This document shows, piece by piece, positions 1-8,550 of a DNA stretch of 53,808 nucleotides. This DNA comes from Solirubrobacteraceae bacterium. GTDB taxonomy: Bacteria > Actinomycetota > Thermoleophilia > Solirubrobacterales > Solirubrobacteraceae. The stretch is taken from positions 1 to 53,808 of the forward strand of contig JAICYC010000014.1 of assembly GCA_025934395.1 (NCBI GenBank), written 5' to 3'. Each line of letters begins with the position of its first letter. Within the stretch, counting starts at the first letter, position 1. Position numbers and translations under genes: made by a program. The notes below the pieces were generated by a model, which did not search any database, was not told where the DNA came from, and was given only the letters and a program-made list of their open reading frames with translations.

Positions 1-200
1 CGCTCACCGTCGAGGCACGTCGTACGCGCGAGGGCGTCGAGGTCGTCGTCACGGACGAGGGCCGGGGAATGGCGCCGCGGCCCGACAGCCCCGGCATGGG
101 CCTGGGCCTGCCGCTCGTGGCCACCATCGCGTCCCGATTCGACGTGCGCACGGGCGCGCGAGGCGGCACGCAGGTGACGATGCTCTTCGTCATCGCCTGA
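1..200 (+). CDS. C-terminal fragment of an ATPase of the HATPase_c (histidine kinase / anti-sigma factor) fold
   Basis: The reading frame is open from the left edge (codons from base 3) to a TGA at 198-200, about 65 residues, so the gene starts outside the window. The visible part has the two glycine boxes of the GHKL ATPase fold: VVTDEGRGM (N/G1 box, DxGxG) and GMGLGLPLVATI (G2 box), followed by a final strand GGTQVTMLFVIA. These motifs bind ATP in two-component sensor kinases and in RsbW/SpoIIAB-type anti-sigma kinases. No phospho-accepting His region is visible, so I cannot tell a sensor kinase from a short stand-alone anti-sigma kinase. The short end with no further domain after the G2 box slightly favours the RsbW-like type. 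Confidence 0.7.
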   Translation, partial: LTVEARRTREGVEVVVTDEGRGMAPRPDSPGMGLGLPLVATIASRFDVRTGARGGTQVTMLFVIA

Positions 201-229
201 CCGGGCGCTCTCGCGCGCATCGGCGCGAG

Positions 230-235
230 TACGCT
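230..235 (+). promoter_or_regulatory. Candidate -10 hexamer (TACGCT), leaderless arrangement
   Basis: TACGCT fits the TAnnnT pattern of actinobacterial -10 elements and ends 6 nt before the ATG at 242. No Shine-Dalgarno lies in front of that ATG, so transcription may start at or next to the A of the start codon. No convincing -35 is seen. Confidence 0.35.
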
Positions 236-241
236 CGGCCG

Positions 242-1264
242 ATGGAGCACCGCAGCCTCGGCAGCACGGGCGCCCAGGTCAGCCCGCTGTGCCTCGGCGC
301 CATGATGTTCGGCGCGTGGGGCAACCCGGACCACGACGAGTCCGTCCGCATCATCCACCGCGCGCTCGACGCGGGCGTCAACTTCATCGACACAGCCGAC
401 GTGTACTCGCGCGGCGAGTCGGAGGAGATCGTCGGCAAGGCGCTGGCGGACGGTCGCCGCGACCGCGTGTTCCTGGCGACCAAGGTCCACGGGTCGATGG
501 GCGACGACCCTAACCAGTTCGGCAACTCGCGCCGCTGGATCATGGAGGAGGTCGAGCACAGCCTGCGGCGGCTGGGCACCGACTGGATCGACCTCTACCA
601 GGTCCACCGCTGGGACCCGTGGACCTCGCACGAGGAGACGCTGTCCGCGCTCAGCGACGTGGTCGCGCAGGGCAAGGTCCGCTACATCGGCTCCTCCACC
701 TTCCCCGCCGCCCAGATCGTCGCCGCGCAGTGGGTCTCGGCGGAGCGCGGGCTGCGTCGCTACGTGTGCGAGCAGCCGCCGTACTCGATCCTCGCCCGCG
801 GCATCGAGGCCGACGTGCTGCCCACGTGCCGCGAGCACGACATCGGCGTGATCCCGTGGAGCCCGCTCGCGGGCGGATGGCTCTCGGGGCGCTGGCGCAA
901 GGGCGCCGAGGACCTGACCTCGCGACGCTCGGCGATGATCCCGCAGCGCTACGACCTCTCGCTCCCGGCCAACCGGGCCAAGCTCGACGCCGCCGACGCC
1001 CTCGGCGCGCTCGCTGACGAGACGGGCATCTCGCTGATCCATCTCGCGCTCGGATTCGTGATCCGCCACCCTGCCGTGACCGCTGCGATCATCGGGCCGC
1101 GCACCCTCGAGCAGCTCGAGTCGCAGGTCGGCGCGGCGGACGTCGAGCTCGGCGAGGACGTGCTCGACCGGATCGATGAGATCGTCGCACCCGGCACGAC
1201 GATCAACCCCACCGACGCCGGCTGGACGAACCCCGCGCTGGCCCCCGCCGCCCGGCGTCGCTAG
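242..1264 (+). CDS. Aldo/keto reductase
   Basis: A 340-residue NAD(P)H-dependent (beta/alpha)8-barrel oxidoreductase, the normal length for bacterial AKRs of the YajO/Tas/AKR11-13 type. The catalytic tetrad is recognisable: Asp and Tyr in NFIDTADVYSRGESEEIVG, Lys in FLATKVHG and His in YQVHRWD. WSPLAGGWLSGR and the C-terminal IIGPRTLEQLESQ form the usual phosphate-binding part for NADP. The substrate cannot be read from sequence; such enzymes reduce aldehydes, ketones or keto-sugars. The start is the ATG at 242, because the first strand begins right after it (MEHRSLGSTGAQVSPLCLG) and a -10-like hexamer sits 6 nt upstream. It stands alone between the ATPase fragment and the glycosidase, with 45 nt to the next gene. 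Confidence 0.9.
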   Translation: MEHRSLGSTGAQVSPLCLGAMMFGAWGNPDHDESVRIIHRALDAGVNFIDTADVYSRGESEEIVGKALADGRRDRVFLATKVHGSMGDDPNQFGNSRRWIMEEVEHSLRRLGTDWIDLYQVHRWDPWTSHEETLSALSDVVAQGKVRYIGSSTFPAAQIVAAQWVSAERGLRRYVCEQPPYSILARGIEADVLPTCREHDIGVIPWSPLAGGWLSGRWRKGAEDLTSRRSAMIPQRYDLSLPANRAKLDAADALGALADETGISLIHLALGFVIRHPAVTAAIIGPRTLEQLESQVGAADVELGEDVLDRIDEIVAPGTTINPTDAGWTNPALAPAARRR

Positions 1265-1296
1265 GCGCGGACCGCAGCGACCGCTCCGCTCGGCTG

Positions 1297-1302
1297 TTAA
1301 CC
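1297..1302 (+). promoter_or_regulatory. Candidate -10 hexamer (TTAACC), leaderless arrangement
   Basis: The only AT-rich spot in the 45-bp gap is GTTAACC. TTAACC ends 7 nt before the ATG at 1310, and there is no Shine-Dalgarno, so a leaderless transcript is possible. Confidence 0.3.
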
Positions 1303-1309
1303 GCTCACG

Positions 1310-2851
1310 ATGCACGGACGGCACACCCCCAGACGCCGCGCAGGCGTGCGACGCACGCTGGCAGCGTCGGCGCCGCTGGTCGCGGCGAGCCTCGCGCTGG
1401 CATGCACGCCGTGCGCGGCCGGCGCCCAGCCGCCCCCGCGCGCGGTCTCGGTGCAGATCGACTCCTCGCGGCCCGGGCGCGTGGTTGCGCACCACTTTCT
1501 CGGGCTGTCGTTCGAGGCCGCCGCGCTCTCCCGGATCGCGAGCTTCGGCGAACGAGGCGACCTCGTCACGCTGCTGCGCTCACTCGGCCCGGGCGTGCTC
1601 CGCTTCGGCGGCGTCACCGCCGACCAGAACGTCGGCTGGACCGACGCCGCCACACCCGCGCCCTCGTGGGCGTCGAGCACGATCGGCCCGCAGGACCTCC
1701 AAGCGCTCGGCGTGCTCGCCCGGCGAACCGGCTGGAGCGTGCTGCTCACCGTCGGCATGGCCCACTACGAACCCCTCGCTGCAGCGCGCGAGGTCGCGGC
1801 CGCGCACCATGCTCTCGGCACCCACCTGCTCGCTGTCGAGATCGGCAACGAGCCCGACGCGTACGGCCGGCACGGGTTCAGGCCGCTGCCGTGGCTCGCC
1901 CAGGGCTACGACGAAGAGGTGGGCTTCTACCGCGAAGCGATCGCGGCGCTCACGCCGGGGGTCCCGATCGCGGGGCCGGACGTGTCGGGGTCCGGCCTGT
2001 TCGCCGCATGGGGCGAAGCGGAGGCGCTCGCGCAGCAGCCGGCGCTCCTCACCGGCCACCACTACCCGCTGGGGTGCGCATCGGTCCCCCCTCCCGCGAT
2101 CCCGACGCTGCTCAGCGCCAACACGCGCCACCGCGAGTCTGGTTCGCTGCACGCGTACATGCACGTCGCCAAGGTCAACCGCATCCCGCTGCGGATCGAC
2201 GAGAGCAACTCGGTCTCCTGCGGCGGGGTCGCGGGCATCAGCAACACGTTCGCCTCGGCGCTGTGGGCGGCGGGCTACATCGCCGAGACGATGGCCGCGG
2301 GCGCCTCGGGCATAAACCTGCAGGGCAATCCCGCCAACTGCCCGGGGTACACCCCGCTGTGCGCGAGCACTCCCGCCGATCTCGACGCCGGACGCCTGAG
2401 CGCACGCCCGGACTGGTACGGCATGCTGCTCACCCGCTCGCTCGTCGGCACGCGCCCGCTGCGCGCGTCGCTCGCCTGCGGCTGCTCGACGACGGCGCCC
2501 GCTCCCGTGCCCGATCTCGTGGCGCAGCCGTTCATCGGCCCGGGGCGCAACCTGCAGATCGTGCTGATCGACGACGAACCGCCCGAATCCGCCCCGCTCA
2601 CGGCGACCCTGCACGTGGGTGCGGGCTACGGGCCCGCCCGGGTCCTGCGGATGGCTGCAGCCTCGCCGGAGGCCACCGACGGAGTCACGCTCGGCGGGCG
2701 CGCCGTGGACGCCGGCGGCTCGTGGCACCCCGGGCGCCTCGAACACGTGGGCACCCGCGCGGGCGTGGTCACGGTGCCGCTCGCGCCGAGCACCGCGGCG
2801 CTCGTGACGGTCAGCCCGCCGTCGCCGCCGCATCGGCGCACCCATCGCTGA
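1310..2851 (+). CDS. Secreted glycoside hydrolase, GH79-like (beta-glucuronidase/heparanase type)
   Basis: A 513-residue protein with a basic N-terminus and a hydrophobic export signal (about residues 14-40, ending CAAGAQ). A retaining (beta/alpha)8 glycosidase core follows. FLGLSFEAAALSR and VLRFGGVTADQN are typical openings of GH79 beta-glucuronidases. EIGNEPD places the acid/base Glu near residue 181, and RIDESNS the likely nucleophile Glu near 298. The last 110 residues look like the beta-sandwich that GH79 enzymes carry at the C-terminus. The expected role is cleavage of glucuronic-acid or related sugars from extracellular polysaccharide or glycoprotein. The family call rests on motif memory; GH30 or GH39 are alternatives, with the same two-Glu retaining chemistry. 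Confidence 0.75.
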   Translation: MHGRHTPRRRAGVRRTLAASAPLVAASLALACTPCAAGAQPPPRAVSVQIDSSRPGRVVAHHFLGLSFEAAALSRIASFGERGDLVTLLRSLGPGVLRFGGVTADQNVGWTDAATPAPSWASSTIGPQDLQALGVLARRTGWSVLLTVGMAHYEPLAAAREVAAAHHALGTHLLAVEIGNEPDAYGRHGFRPLPWLAQGYDEEVGFYREAIAALTPGVPIAGPDVSGSGLFAAWGEAEALAQQPALLTGHHYPLGCASVPPPAIPTLLSANTRHRESGSLHAYMHVAKVNRIPLRIDESNSVSCGGVAGISNTFASALWAAGYIAETMAAGASGINLQGNPANCPGYTPLCASTPADLDAGRLSARPDWYGMLLTRSLVGTRPLRASLACGCSTTAPAPVPDLVAQPFIGPGRNLQIVLIDDEPPESAPLTATLHVGAGYGPARVLRMAAASPEATDGVTLGGRAVDAGGSWHPGRLEHVGTRAGVVTVPLAPSTAALVTVSPPSPPHRRTHR

Positions 2852-2925
2852 TCGCGCCCGCGCGGGCCGCAGGGGTTTGCCACACTGCGGTGATGACGAT
2901 CTGCGCGCGGCACGCCTGAGCAGTG

Positions 2926-3897
2926 ATGGCGCTTCCAGCAGAGGGCTACCGCCTCGAGGAGATCTCATCCAAGGCGTATGAGCACCCGGCCGACCGCGCC
3001 GCCACGGCAGCCCTGAAGGCGGTGCCCCATCTCGACACGGTGGTGCGCAAGCTGATCGAGCTCGGCTACGAGCGCGCGATCCGCCGTGGCGTGCTCGGCT
3101 CGGCGGTGCGGCTCGGCGAGGATCAGCTCCCGCAGGTGTGGGGTGCGCACGTGCGCGCCTATGCGACGCTCGACCTCGAGCCCACACCCGAGCTGTACAT
3201 GACCCAGTACCCGATCGCGAACGCGCTGACGATCGGCGCGGGCTCGCCGATCGTGGTGGTCAACTCAGAGCTCGTGCAGCTGCTTGACCCCGAGCAGCAG
3301 CGCGCGGTCTTCGCGCACGAGGCGGGCCACGTGCTCTCCGACCACGTGCTCTACCGGACCGCGCTCGTGATCCTGATGCGGATCTCCTCGCTGCCGGGCG
3401 TTCCCCTGCCCCTGCTGCCGCTCCGCGCCGCGCTGCTCGAGTGGTTCCGCGCGGCGGAGCTGAGCTGCGATCGCGCGGCGGCCCTGGTGGTGCGCGACCC
3501 GCTCGCGGTGTGCCGGGCGCTGATGGTGATCGCCGCGGGCGCCGAGGCCGCCAACCTCGACCTCGACGTGTTCATGCGCCAGGGCCAGGACTATCGCGAG
3601 AAGGCCTCGCCGCTGGACCGCTTCTCGAGACTGCTGATCGACCTGAACCTGACGCACCCGATGTCGGTGCAGCGCGTCCACGAGCTGATGGAGTGGGTTC
3701 GCTCGGGCGAGTACGACCGGATCGTCGCGGGCGAGTATCCGCGGCGTGACGAGCCCACCGACGTGCGCGCCGAGGCGGGCGACGCCGCCTCGCACTATGC
3801 CGAACGCTTCCGCGACACCTTCAGCGACCTCGGCGACTCGATCAACGACGCCGGGCAGCAGCTCGCCGACTGGCTGCGCCGCGCACGAGAGCAGTGA
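2926..3897 (+). CDS. M48-family zinc metallopeptidase
   Basis: About 323 residues. The zinc site is clear: HEAGH in VFAHEAGHVLSDHV (about residues 131-135), with the third ligand Glu in AELSCDRAA (about 178). A hydrophobic stretch between them (about 145-172) may touch or cross the membrane, as in HtpX/Ste24 relatives. The C-terminal region RFRDTFSDLGDSINDAGQQLADWLRR looks amphipathic. M48 enzymes cleave membrane or cell-envelope proteins; this subgroup is common in actinobacteria and its substrate is unknown. GTG (2923) directly precedes ATG (2926); I chose ATG. The next gene overlaps the stop codon by 4 nt (GTGA), so the two are probably co-translated, although a peptidase and a mutarotase have no obvious functional link. 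Confidence 0.85.
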   Translation: MALPAEGYRLEEISSKAYEHPADRAATAALKAVPHLDTVVRKLIELGYERAIRRGVLGSAVRLGEDQLPQVWGAHVRAYATLDLEPTPELYMTQYPIANALTIGAGSPIVVVNSELVQLLDPEQQRAVFAHEAGHVLSDHVLYRTALVILMRISSLPGVPLPLLPLRAALLEWFRAAELSCDRAAALVVRDPLAVCRALMVIAAGAEAANLDLDVFMRQGQDYREKASPLDRFSRLLIDLNLTHPMSVQRVHELMEWVRSGEYDRIVAGEYPRRDEPTDVRAEAGDAASHYAERFRDTFSDLGDSINDAGQQLADWLRRAREQ

Positions 3898-4826
3898 GCG
3901 CGCCTCCCCGCAGGCCGCCCTCGGGCGAGCAGCACGAGCTGACGTTCGGCGAGCACCGGGCGGTCGTCGTGGAGGTGGGCGGCGGCGTGCGCGAGTATGC
4001 GCGCGCCGGACGCCACGTGCTCGACCCCTACGAGGAGCATGCGATGTGCGACGGCGCCCACGGCACGCCGCTCGTGCCGTGGCCGAACCGCCTCGCCGAC
4101 GGCCGCTACCGGTTCGACGGCGTCGAGCAGCAGCTCGCGCTGACCGAGCCCCCGCGGCGGAACGCGATCCACGGCCTGCTCCGCTGGTGCTCGTGGCGGG
4201 CGGCCGAGCGCGAGCCGCACCGCGTGGTGATGAGCTGCGCGATCCACCCGATGCCCGGCTATCCGTTCGAGCTCGACGTCGGCGTGGAGTACGCGCTCGG
4301 CGAGGACGGGCTCACGGTCACGATCCGCGCGCGCAACGCCGGCGAGGCGCCGTGCCCGTTCGGCGCAGGCCAGCACCCGTACGTGTCCGCCGGGGGCACC
4401 GGCGCGCGCCTGGACGACTGCAGCCTGGAGCTCGCTGCGGGGGTGCGCATCCTCACCGACGACGAGCGCATGCTGCCGACCGGGCGCGAGCCGGTCGCGG
4501 GAACCGCGTTCGACTTCGGCTCTCCGCGACCGCTCGCCGGACGCGAGATCGACTCCGCGTTCACGAGCCTGGCCCGGGACGCGGACGGCCGCGCCCGCGC
4601 GCGGCTGTCGCGGGCAGACGGCGCGACGGCCGAGCGGTGGGTGGACGAGCGCTTCCCCTACCTGGAGGCATACACCGGGGACGGGCTCGCTCCGGCGCGC
4701 CGCCGGCTGGGGCTCGGCCTCGAGCCGATGACCTGCCCGCCGAACGCGTTCGCGAGCGGCGAGGACCTGCTGCGGCTCGAGCCCGGCGACGAGTTCGCCG
4801 GCAGCTGGGGTGTGCGCCTGCTGTGA
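3894..4826 (+). CDS. Aldose 1-epimerase (mutarotase) family protein
   Basis: 310 residues, the normal family length. It would interconvert the alpha and beta anomers of an aldose. The active-site residues are present: His in RNAIHGLLRW (about residue 93), catalytic His in FGAGQHPYVS (about 161) and the base Glu in PYLEAYTGD (about 258). VPWPNRLADGRYRFDG is the substrate-side loop usual in this group. The GTG start overlaps the M48 stop (GTGA). No sugar transport or kinase gene is adjacent, so the sugar (galactose, glucose or other) cannot be inferred. Confidence 0.88.
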   Translation: MSAPPRRPPSGEQHELTFGEHRAVVVEVGGGVREYARAGRHVLDPYEEHAMCDGAHGTPLVPWPNRLADGRYRFDGVEQQLALTEPPRRNAIHGLLRWCSWRAAEREPHRVVMSCAIHPMPGYPFELDVGVEYALGEDGLTVTIRARNAGEAPCPFGAGQHPYVSAGGTGARLDDCSLELAAGVRILTDDERMLPTGREPVAGTAFDFGSPRPLAGREIDSAFTSLARDADGRARARLSRADGATAERWVDERFPYLEAYTGDGLAPARRRLGLGLEPMTCPPNAFASGEDLLRLEPGDEFAGSWGVRLL

Positions 4827-4833
4827 GCGCGCG

Positions 4834-7194
4834 CTAGCCGATCTTCGCGAGCGAGAAGCCGTCCTCGCCGCCGAACGCGTCGCGCAGCCGCCGCGAGGTC
4901 TGTTCGGTGCGCAGCGCAACGGCGGTCGTATCGGCGCTCTGCACGCCCGCCGCGAGGTCGCGCAGCTCCAGCACGAGGGCGGCGATCACCGCCGGGTCGA
5001 ACTGCGAGCCCGCGCCGCGCCTCAGCTCGCTCACCGCGTCGGGCGCGCTGCGGCTCGTGCGGTAGCTGCGCCCTTCGCGCATCGCCTCGTAGGCGTCGCA
5101 GGCGCTGATCACGCGCGCCGCGATCGGGATCTGCTCTCCCTGCAAGCCGTCGGGATAACCCTCGCCGTCCCACCGCTCGTGCGTCGCGCGGACGATGCTG
5201 GCGGTCTCCGCGAGGGCGGGCACCGCGCCGAGGATGCGCGCGCCGAGCAGCGTGTGCTGCTTGACGAACGCCCACTCCGCCTCGGTCAGCGGCTCCGACT
5301 TGTGAAGGATCGCGTCGGGGATGCCGACCTTGCCCACTTCGTGCAGCTCCGCGGCGCGCACGAGCTCATCGAGCACCGGCTCCTCCAGCCCCATTCGCCG
5401 ACCGACGCGCAGGCACATGCGCGCGACGTCGGTGCTGCGCTCCTGGAGCGCGGGCTGCTTGGCGTGGATGATGCGCATCAGCACCTCGCGCGCCTGGTCG
5501 CCCGCGAGCGATGCCCGCCTGCGCTTGTGCGCGTACATCCGCTCGTCGGCCACCTGCAGGGCTTGGTCGAGCGTGGACGCCTCCTGCGGGATCATGACCG
5601 CGCCCACCGAGGGCGTGACCGCGAAGTTCTCACCGCGCTCTTCGAGCCCCCCACTCGCCGCTGCAAGCGCCTGGTCGAGCTCGCCCGCCTCGATCGCGAG
5701 CACCGCGCAGAACTCGTCCCCGCCGAGCCGGTACGCGGCCCCGCCGTAGCGCGCCACGGCGCCGGCCAACCGCGCACCCGCGCGTTGCAGCACCCTGTCG
5801 CCCGCCTGATGCCCGAACGTGTCGTTGTAGCTCTTGAAGCCGTTGAGGTCGAACAGGATCAGCACGAGCGGGTCCTCGCTCGTCGCGGCGGCGATCAGCT
5901 CGTCCGTGTCGGCCATCAGCTTGCGCCGGTTGCCGAGCTTCGTCAGCGCGTCGGTGTAGGCCTGCTCGCGCAGACGCTGGTGGGTGACGATGTCGGCCGC
6001 GGCGGTGCGCGCGCGGTCGACGAGGCCCTGCATCACGAGCTGCTCGTCCTGGCGGAACGGGCGGCCCGCGCGCGCCACGGTGACCGCGCCGAGCGTCTCG
6101 CCGGACTCGGTGGCGAAACCGAACGGGAGCGCGAGCGCCCAGACGCCGGCGTGCTCGACCTGGCGAGCCTCGCCCTCGGCCTGCGCGGCCCCCGCTGCGC
6201 TCGCGAGCGCCTCCTCGGCGCCCGCGAGGTCGCCGATCTCCACGACCGGAGCGGCATCGAGGCCGCTAAGCGCGAGCATCCCGCAGGATGCATCGAGCGC
6301 CTCGACCGAGCCGCGCAACACGATGTCCGAGAGCGCGTCCAGGTCGAGCTTCGCCGCGAGCGCCTCGCCGAGCCGCCCGACCGCGGTCTGCAGCCGTGTG
6401 CGCTCGTGTGCGACGAGCTCCAGGCGCTGCTGCGCCTGCTCGATGCGAGCGCTGCGGTCGCGCGAGACCATCAGCAGCAGGAAGCACAGCGGGAGGATCA
6501 GGAGTCCCTCCAACGAGCCGTCGCGCATCGCGTGCGCCACGAGCAGGCCAAGGGGCGCGATGCACGCGTCGATCATCCACACGAGCGCCTGCACCCGTAG
6601 CTGGACGCTTGACGCGACGCCGCTGATCGCGAGCTCGCGCACCGCCCCGGAGACGAGGTCGAGCACACAGCCCGCGACGAACGCGCTGAGGTAGATCGCA
6701 GCGAGCTCGGCCGCGCTCCCGCTGCGCCCGAGGACCAGGATCACCGCCGCGGGACCAAGCGCGTGCCACGCGTCGGGGACCGCGAGCAGCACCCGTTCCG
6801 GCGGAACGCGCCGCACCAGCGCGAGCCCGGTCGTCCCGACCACGAGCCCCGCCACGGTGAGGAGCGGCACGAGCCCGGGCGGGAGCAGCAGCAGCATCGG
6901 CACGAGCACGAGGTAGGAGGGCACCACGTAGCCGGCACCGAGCGGGAACTTGACCATCCGCGAGGTGAGCGCGTAGAGCGCCACGAGCAGCGCCGCGCGC
7001 CCCCAGTCGACATCGTTCGACGCGACCGCTGCGAGCGCCAGGGGCACCGCCACCGCGAGCAGCAGCAGGCCCGCGACCGCCTCCACGAGCAGCTCGCGCG
7101 CGTGCCCGCTGCGCGCGCGCTCTCGCCAGGAGTCCTCGAGCAGTCGCTCCACGGGGTCCGCGGAGCGCGCGTCATCGAGCGAGATCTCGGTCAC
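4834..7194 (-). CDS. Membrane-anchored GGDEF / HD-GYP-like cyclic-di-GMP signalling protein with altered HD metal site
   Basis: About 786 residues from the GTG at 7194 (VTEISLDDARSADP). Upstream codons in the frame are arginine/glycine-rich and look non-coding, so longer starts are unlikely. Domains: six or more membrane segments (about 35-245), a GAF-like region (about 275-400), GGDEF (about 410-560) with intact GGDEF in YRLGGDEFCAV, then HD-GYP (about 575-760). HERWDGEGYPDGL is intact, but the HD dyad reads HE (LHEVGKVGIPD), and the usual first metal His (HSxRVA) seems to be Arg in QERSTDVARM. It could make c-di-GMP while its hydrolase half works differently or acts as a sensor. The gene converges with the mutarotase gene (7 nt between stops) and has a long upstream non-coding region. 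Confidence 0.85.
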   Translation of the reverse strand: MTEISLDDARSADPVERLLEDSWRERARSGHARELLVEAVAGLLLLAVAVPLALAAVASNDVDWGRAALLVALYALTSRMVKFPLGAGYVVPSYLVLVPMLLLLPPGLVPLLTVAGLVVGTTGLALVRRVPPERVLLAVPDAWHALGPAAVILVLGRSGSAAELAAIYLSAFVAGCVLDLVSGAVRELAISGVASSVQLRVQALVWMIDACIAPLGLLVAHAMRDGSLEGLLILPLCFLLLMVSRDRSARIEQAQQRLELVAHERTRLQTAVGRLGEALAAKLDLDALSDIVLRGSVEALDASCGMLALSGLDAAPVVEIGDLAGAEEALASAAGAAQAEGEARQVEHAGVWALALPFGFATESGETLGAVTVARAGRPFRQDEQLVMQGLVDRARTAAADIVTHQRLREQAYTDALTKLGNRRKLMADTDELIAAATSEDPLVLILFDLNGFKSYNDTFGHQAGDRVLQRAGARLAGAVARYGGAAYRLGGDEFCAVLAIEAGELDQALAAASGGLEERGENFAVTPSVGAVMIPQEASTLDQALQVADERMYAHKRRRASLAGDQAREVLMRIIHAKQPALQERSTDVARMCLRVGRRMGLEEPVLDELVRAAELHEVGKVGIPDAILHKSEPLTEAEWAFVKQHTLLGARILGAVPALAETASIVRATHERWDGEGYPDGLQGEQIPIAARVISACDAYEAMREGRSYRTSRSAPDAVSELRRGAGSQFDPAVIAALVLELRDLAAGVQSADTTAVALRTEQTSRRLRDAFGGEDGFSLAKIG

Positions 7195-7574
7195 GCCCGC
7201 ACCGCGGCCCCCGCGGCTCGAGGCCCGGCGAGCGCGTCGCCGAGCAGGCCTGCCGCCAGACCGCGGACACCACGCGAAAGGATTGACTGCGACACGTTTG
7301 AACCTCTCTCTCCGTATCGCAGGCTCGAACTCGCTACTTGAGTTCCGTACGGGCGAGCCACCCACGGGCGGGCGCCCCGGGGCTGTGCGAACGGTGAACG
7401 GGTCGTGGTTGTGGGTATTCGCATGGGTCGTCCGTGCGACAGCCCTCGATTAGGCGCCGTCGGGCGCGATGGACGAAAGGAGCGACACGGGCGTCGTCCG
7501 GAAAGGACTACACGCGTGTCGTCCTTTTCGGGCAATACGGCGCTTCGCGCGTGCGGCCGTGACCAGCGGGGCTT
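7195..7574. other. 380-bp non-coding region upstream of the GGDEF/HD-GYP gene
   Basis: No convincing gene is seen on either strand. The region lies between the MBL-fold gene stop (7575) and the GGDEF/HD-GYP start (7194), both transcribed leftward, so it should hold the terminator of the former and the promoter and leader of the latter. It contains a duplicated dyad at 7475-7531 and less GC-rich stretches near 7270-7345 and 7400-7435 that could hold minus-strand promoter elements. Confidence 0.5.
7475..7531. repeat. Imperfect tandem pair of about 25-bp units, each with internal dyad symmetry
   Basis: Unit 1 (7475-7499) and unit 2 (7501-7524) share GAAAGGA, then ACACG, then GTCGTCC at almost the same spacing. 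Unit 2 forms a strong stem: CCGGAAAGGAC (7498-7508) pairs with GTCCTTTTCGG (7521-7531, one G-T), around the palindrome ACACGCGTGT. Unit 1 can pair GGACGA (7471-7476) with TCGTCC (7494-7499). There is no T-tract, so it is a poor intrinsic terminator for the MBL gene. A pair of operator sites for the downstream signalling gene is at least as likely. Confidence 0.5.
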
Positions 7575-8528
7575 CTACGGGCCGGCCGCGGCGGTGAAAG
7601 CGGCCATCTCGGCGAACGCCTGCAACGGGTTCACCGGCTCCGCGGAGCCGTCCAGCTCGGCGTAGATCGCGGCGAGGTTGACGACGAGCCGCTCGCGCTC
7701 CCCCCAACGCGCCCATCGGTCGAGCTCGAGCGTCAGCGCCGCCTGCAGAGGCGTCATCCCCTCGGCGTGCAGCGCGCGGGCGCGCTCGTACAGGTACTCG
7801 AAGTACGCCTTCAGCTCCTCCACCGCCGCGGGCTCGGCCAGCGGCCCGTGACCCGGGACGATCACCTCGACGTCGAGCGCGAGGATCCGATCGCACGCGG
7901 CGATCCAGTTCGAGACGGGCCCTGCCCACGCGATCGGGTGGGCTTCGTTGAAGAGGATGTCGCCGCTGTAGAGAACGCGCTCGCCCGGCAGGTAGGCGAG
8001 CGTGTCGCCGCGGGTGTGAGCCGGGCCGACCTCGAGCATCCGCACCTCGCGCGAGCCGACGTGCAGCGTGAGCTCGCCGGAGAACGTCTCCCCCGGGAGC
8101 ACCGCCTCTATGCCCTCGAAGTCGAAGGAGCCGAAGCAGCGTTCGAAGAAGGCCCCCGTCTCGCCCATCTCCGGGGCCTGGGCGACGAGCGCCGCCATCG
8201 CCGCCGCAGGCAGCTCGGCCATCTCCGCCGCGGTCCGCTCGGAGGCGACGATTCGCGCACCTGCCACGAGCTGGTTGCCGTAGCAGTGGTCGCCGTTGGC
8301 GTGGGTGTTCAGCACGGTGTCGATCTGCGCCGCGGCGGGCACGGCGCTGCGCATCGTCGCGAGCATCTCCTCGGTCAGGCGCAGGTCGAACAGCGTGTCG
8401 ATCAGCAGCGTGGCCTCGCCGTCGACGACCAGCCCCGCGTTGCTCCATCCCCAGCCGCCGTCCGGCTGCAGGTAGGCGTACAGGCCGTCACCGACCGGAT
8501 GCAGCCCCTTCTCGTACGTGCTCGTCAT
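7575..8528 (-). CDS. MBL-fold metallo-hydrolase
   Basis: 317 residues, ATG start at 8528. The metallo-beta-lactamase fold is supported by the metal-binding motif in NTHANGDHCYGN, a variant (HxNGDH) of the usual HxHxDH. It is followed by GPAHTRGDTLAYLP (metal His), LYSGDILFNEAHP (bridging Asp) and VPGHGP (last His). The NGDH form occurs in a subgroup of MBL hydrolases, so this is probably not a loss of function. Hydrolysis of an ester or thioester bond is the likely chemistry; the substrate is unknown. The gene lies 22 nt downstream of the beta-helix gene in the same direction and could be co-transcribed with it. Confidence 0.85.
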   Translation of the reverse strand: MTSTYEKGLHPVGDGLYAYLQPDGGWGWSNAGLVVDGEATLLIDTLFDLRLTEEMLATMRSAVPAAAQIDTVLNTHANGDHCYGNQLVAGARIVASERTAAEMAELPAAAMAALVAQAPEMGETGAFFERCFGSFDFEGIEAVLPGETFSGELTLHVGSREVRMLEVGPAHTRGDTLAYLPGERVLYSGDILFNEAHPIAWAGPVSNWIAACDRILALDVEVIVPGHGPLAEPAAVEELKAYFEYLYERARALHAEGMTPLQAALTLELDRWARWGERERLVVNLAAIYAELDGSAEPVNPLQAFAEMAAFTAAAGP

Positions 8529-8550
8529 GCGCGCGAGGCGCAGTTTGCCA

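Noticed and set aside
4834-7365. Longer start for the GGDEF/HD-GYP protein (ATG 7365)
   Set aside because: The extra 57 residues are Arg/Gly/Ser-rich without structure, and GTG 7194 directly precedes protein-like sequence. The region holds lower-GC promoter-like DNA.
7575-8528. MBL-fold protein as an inactivated enzyme because HxHxDH reads HxNGDH
   Set aside because: The HxNGDH variant is a known subgroup pattern with the remaining ligands present, so it is not evidence of loss of function.
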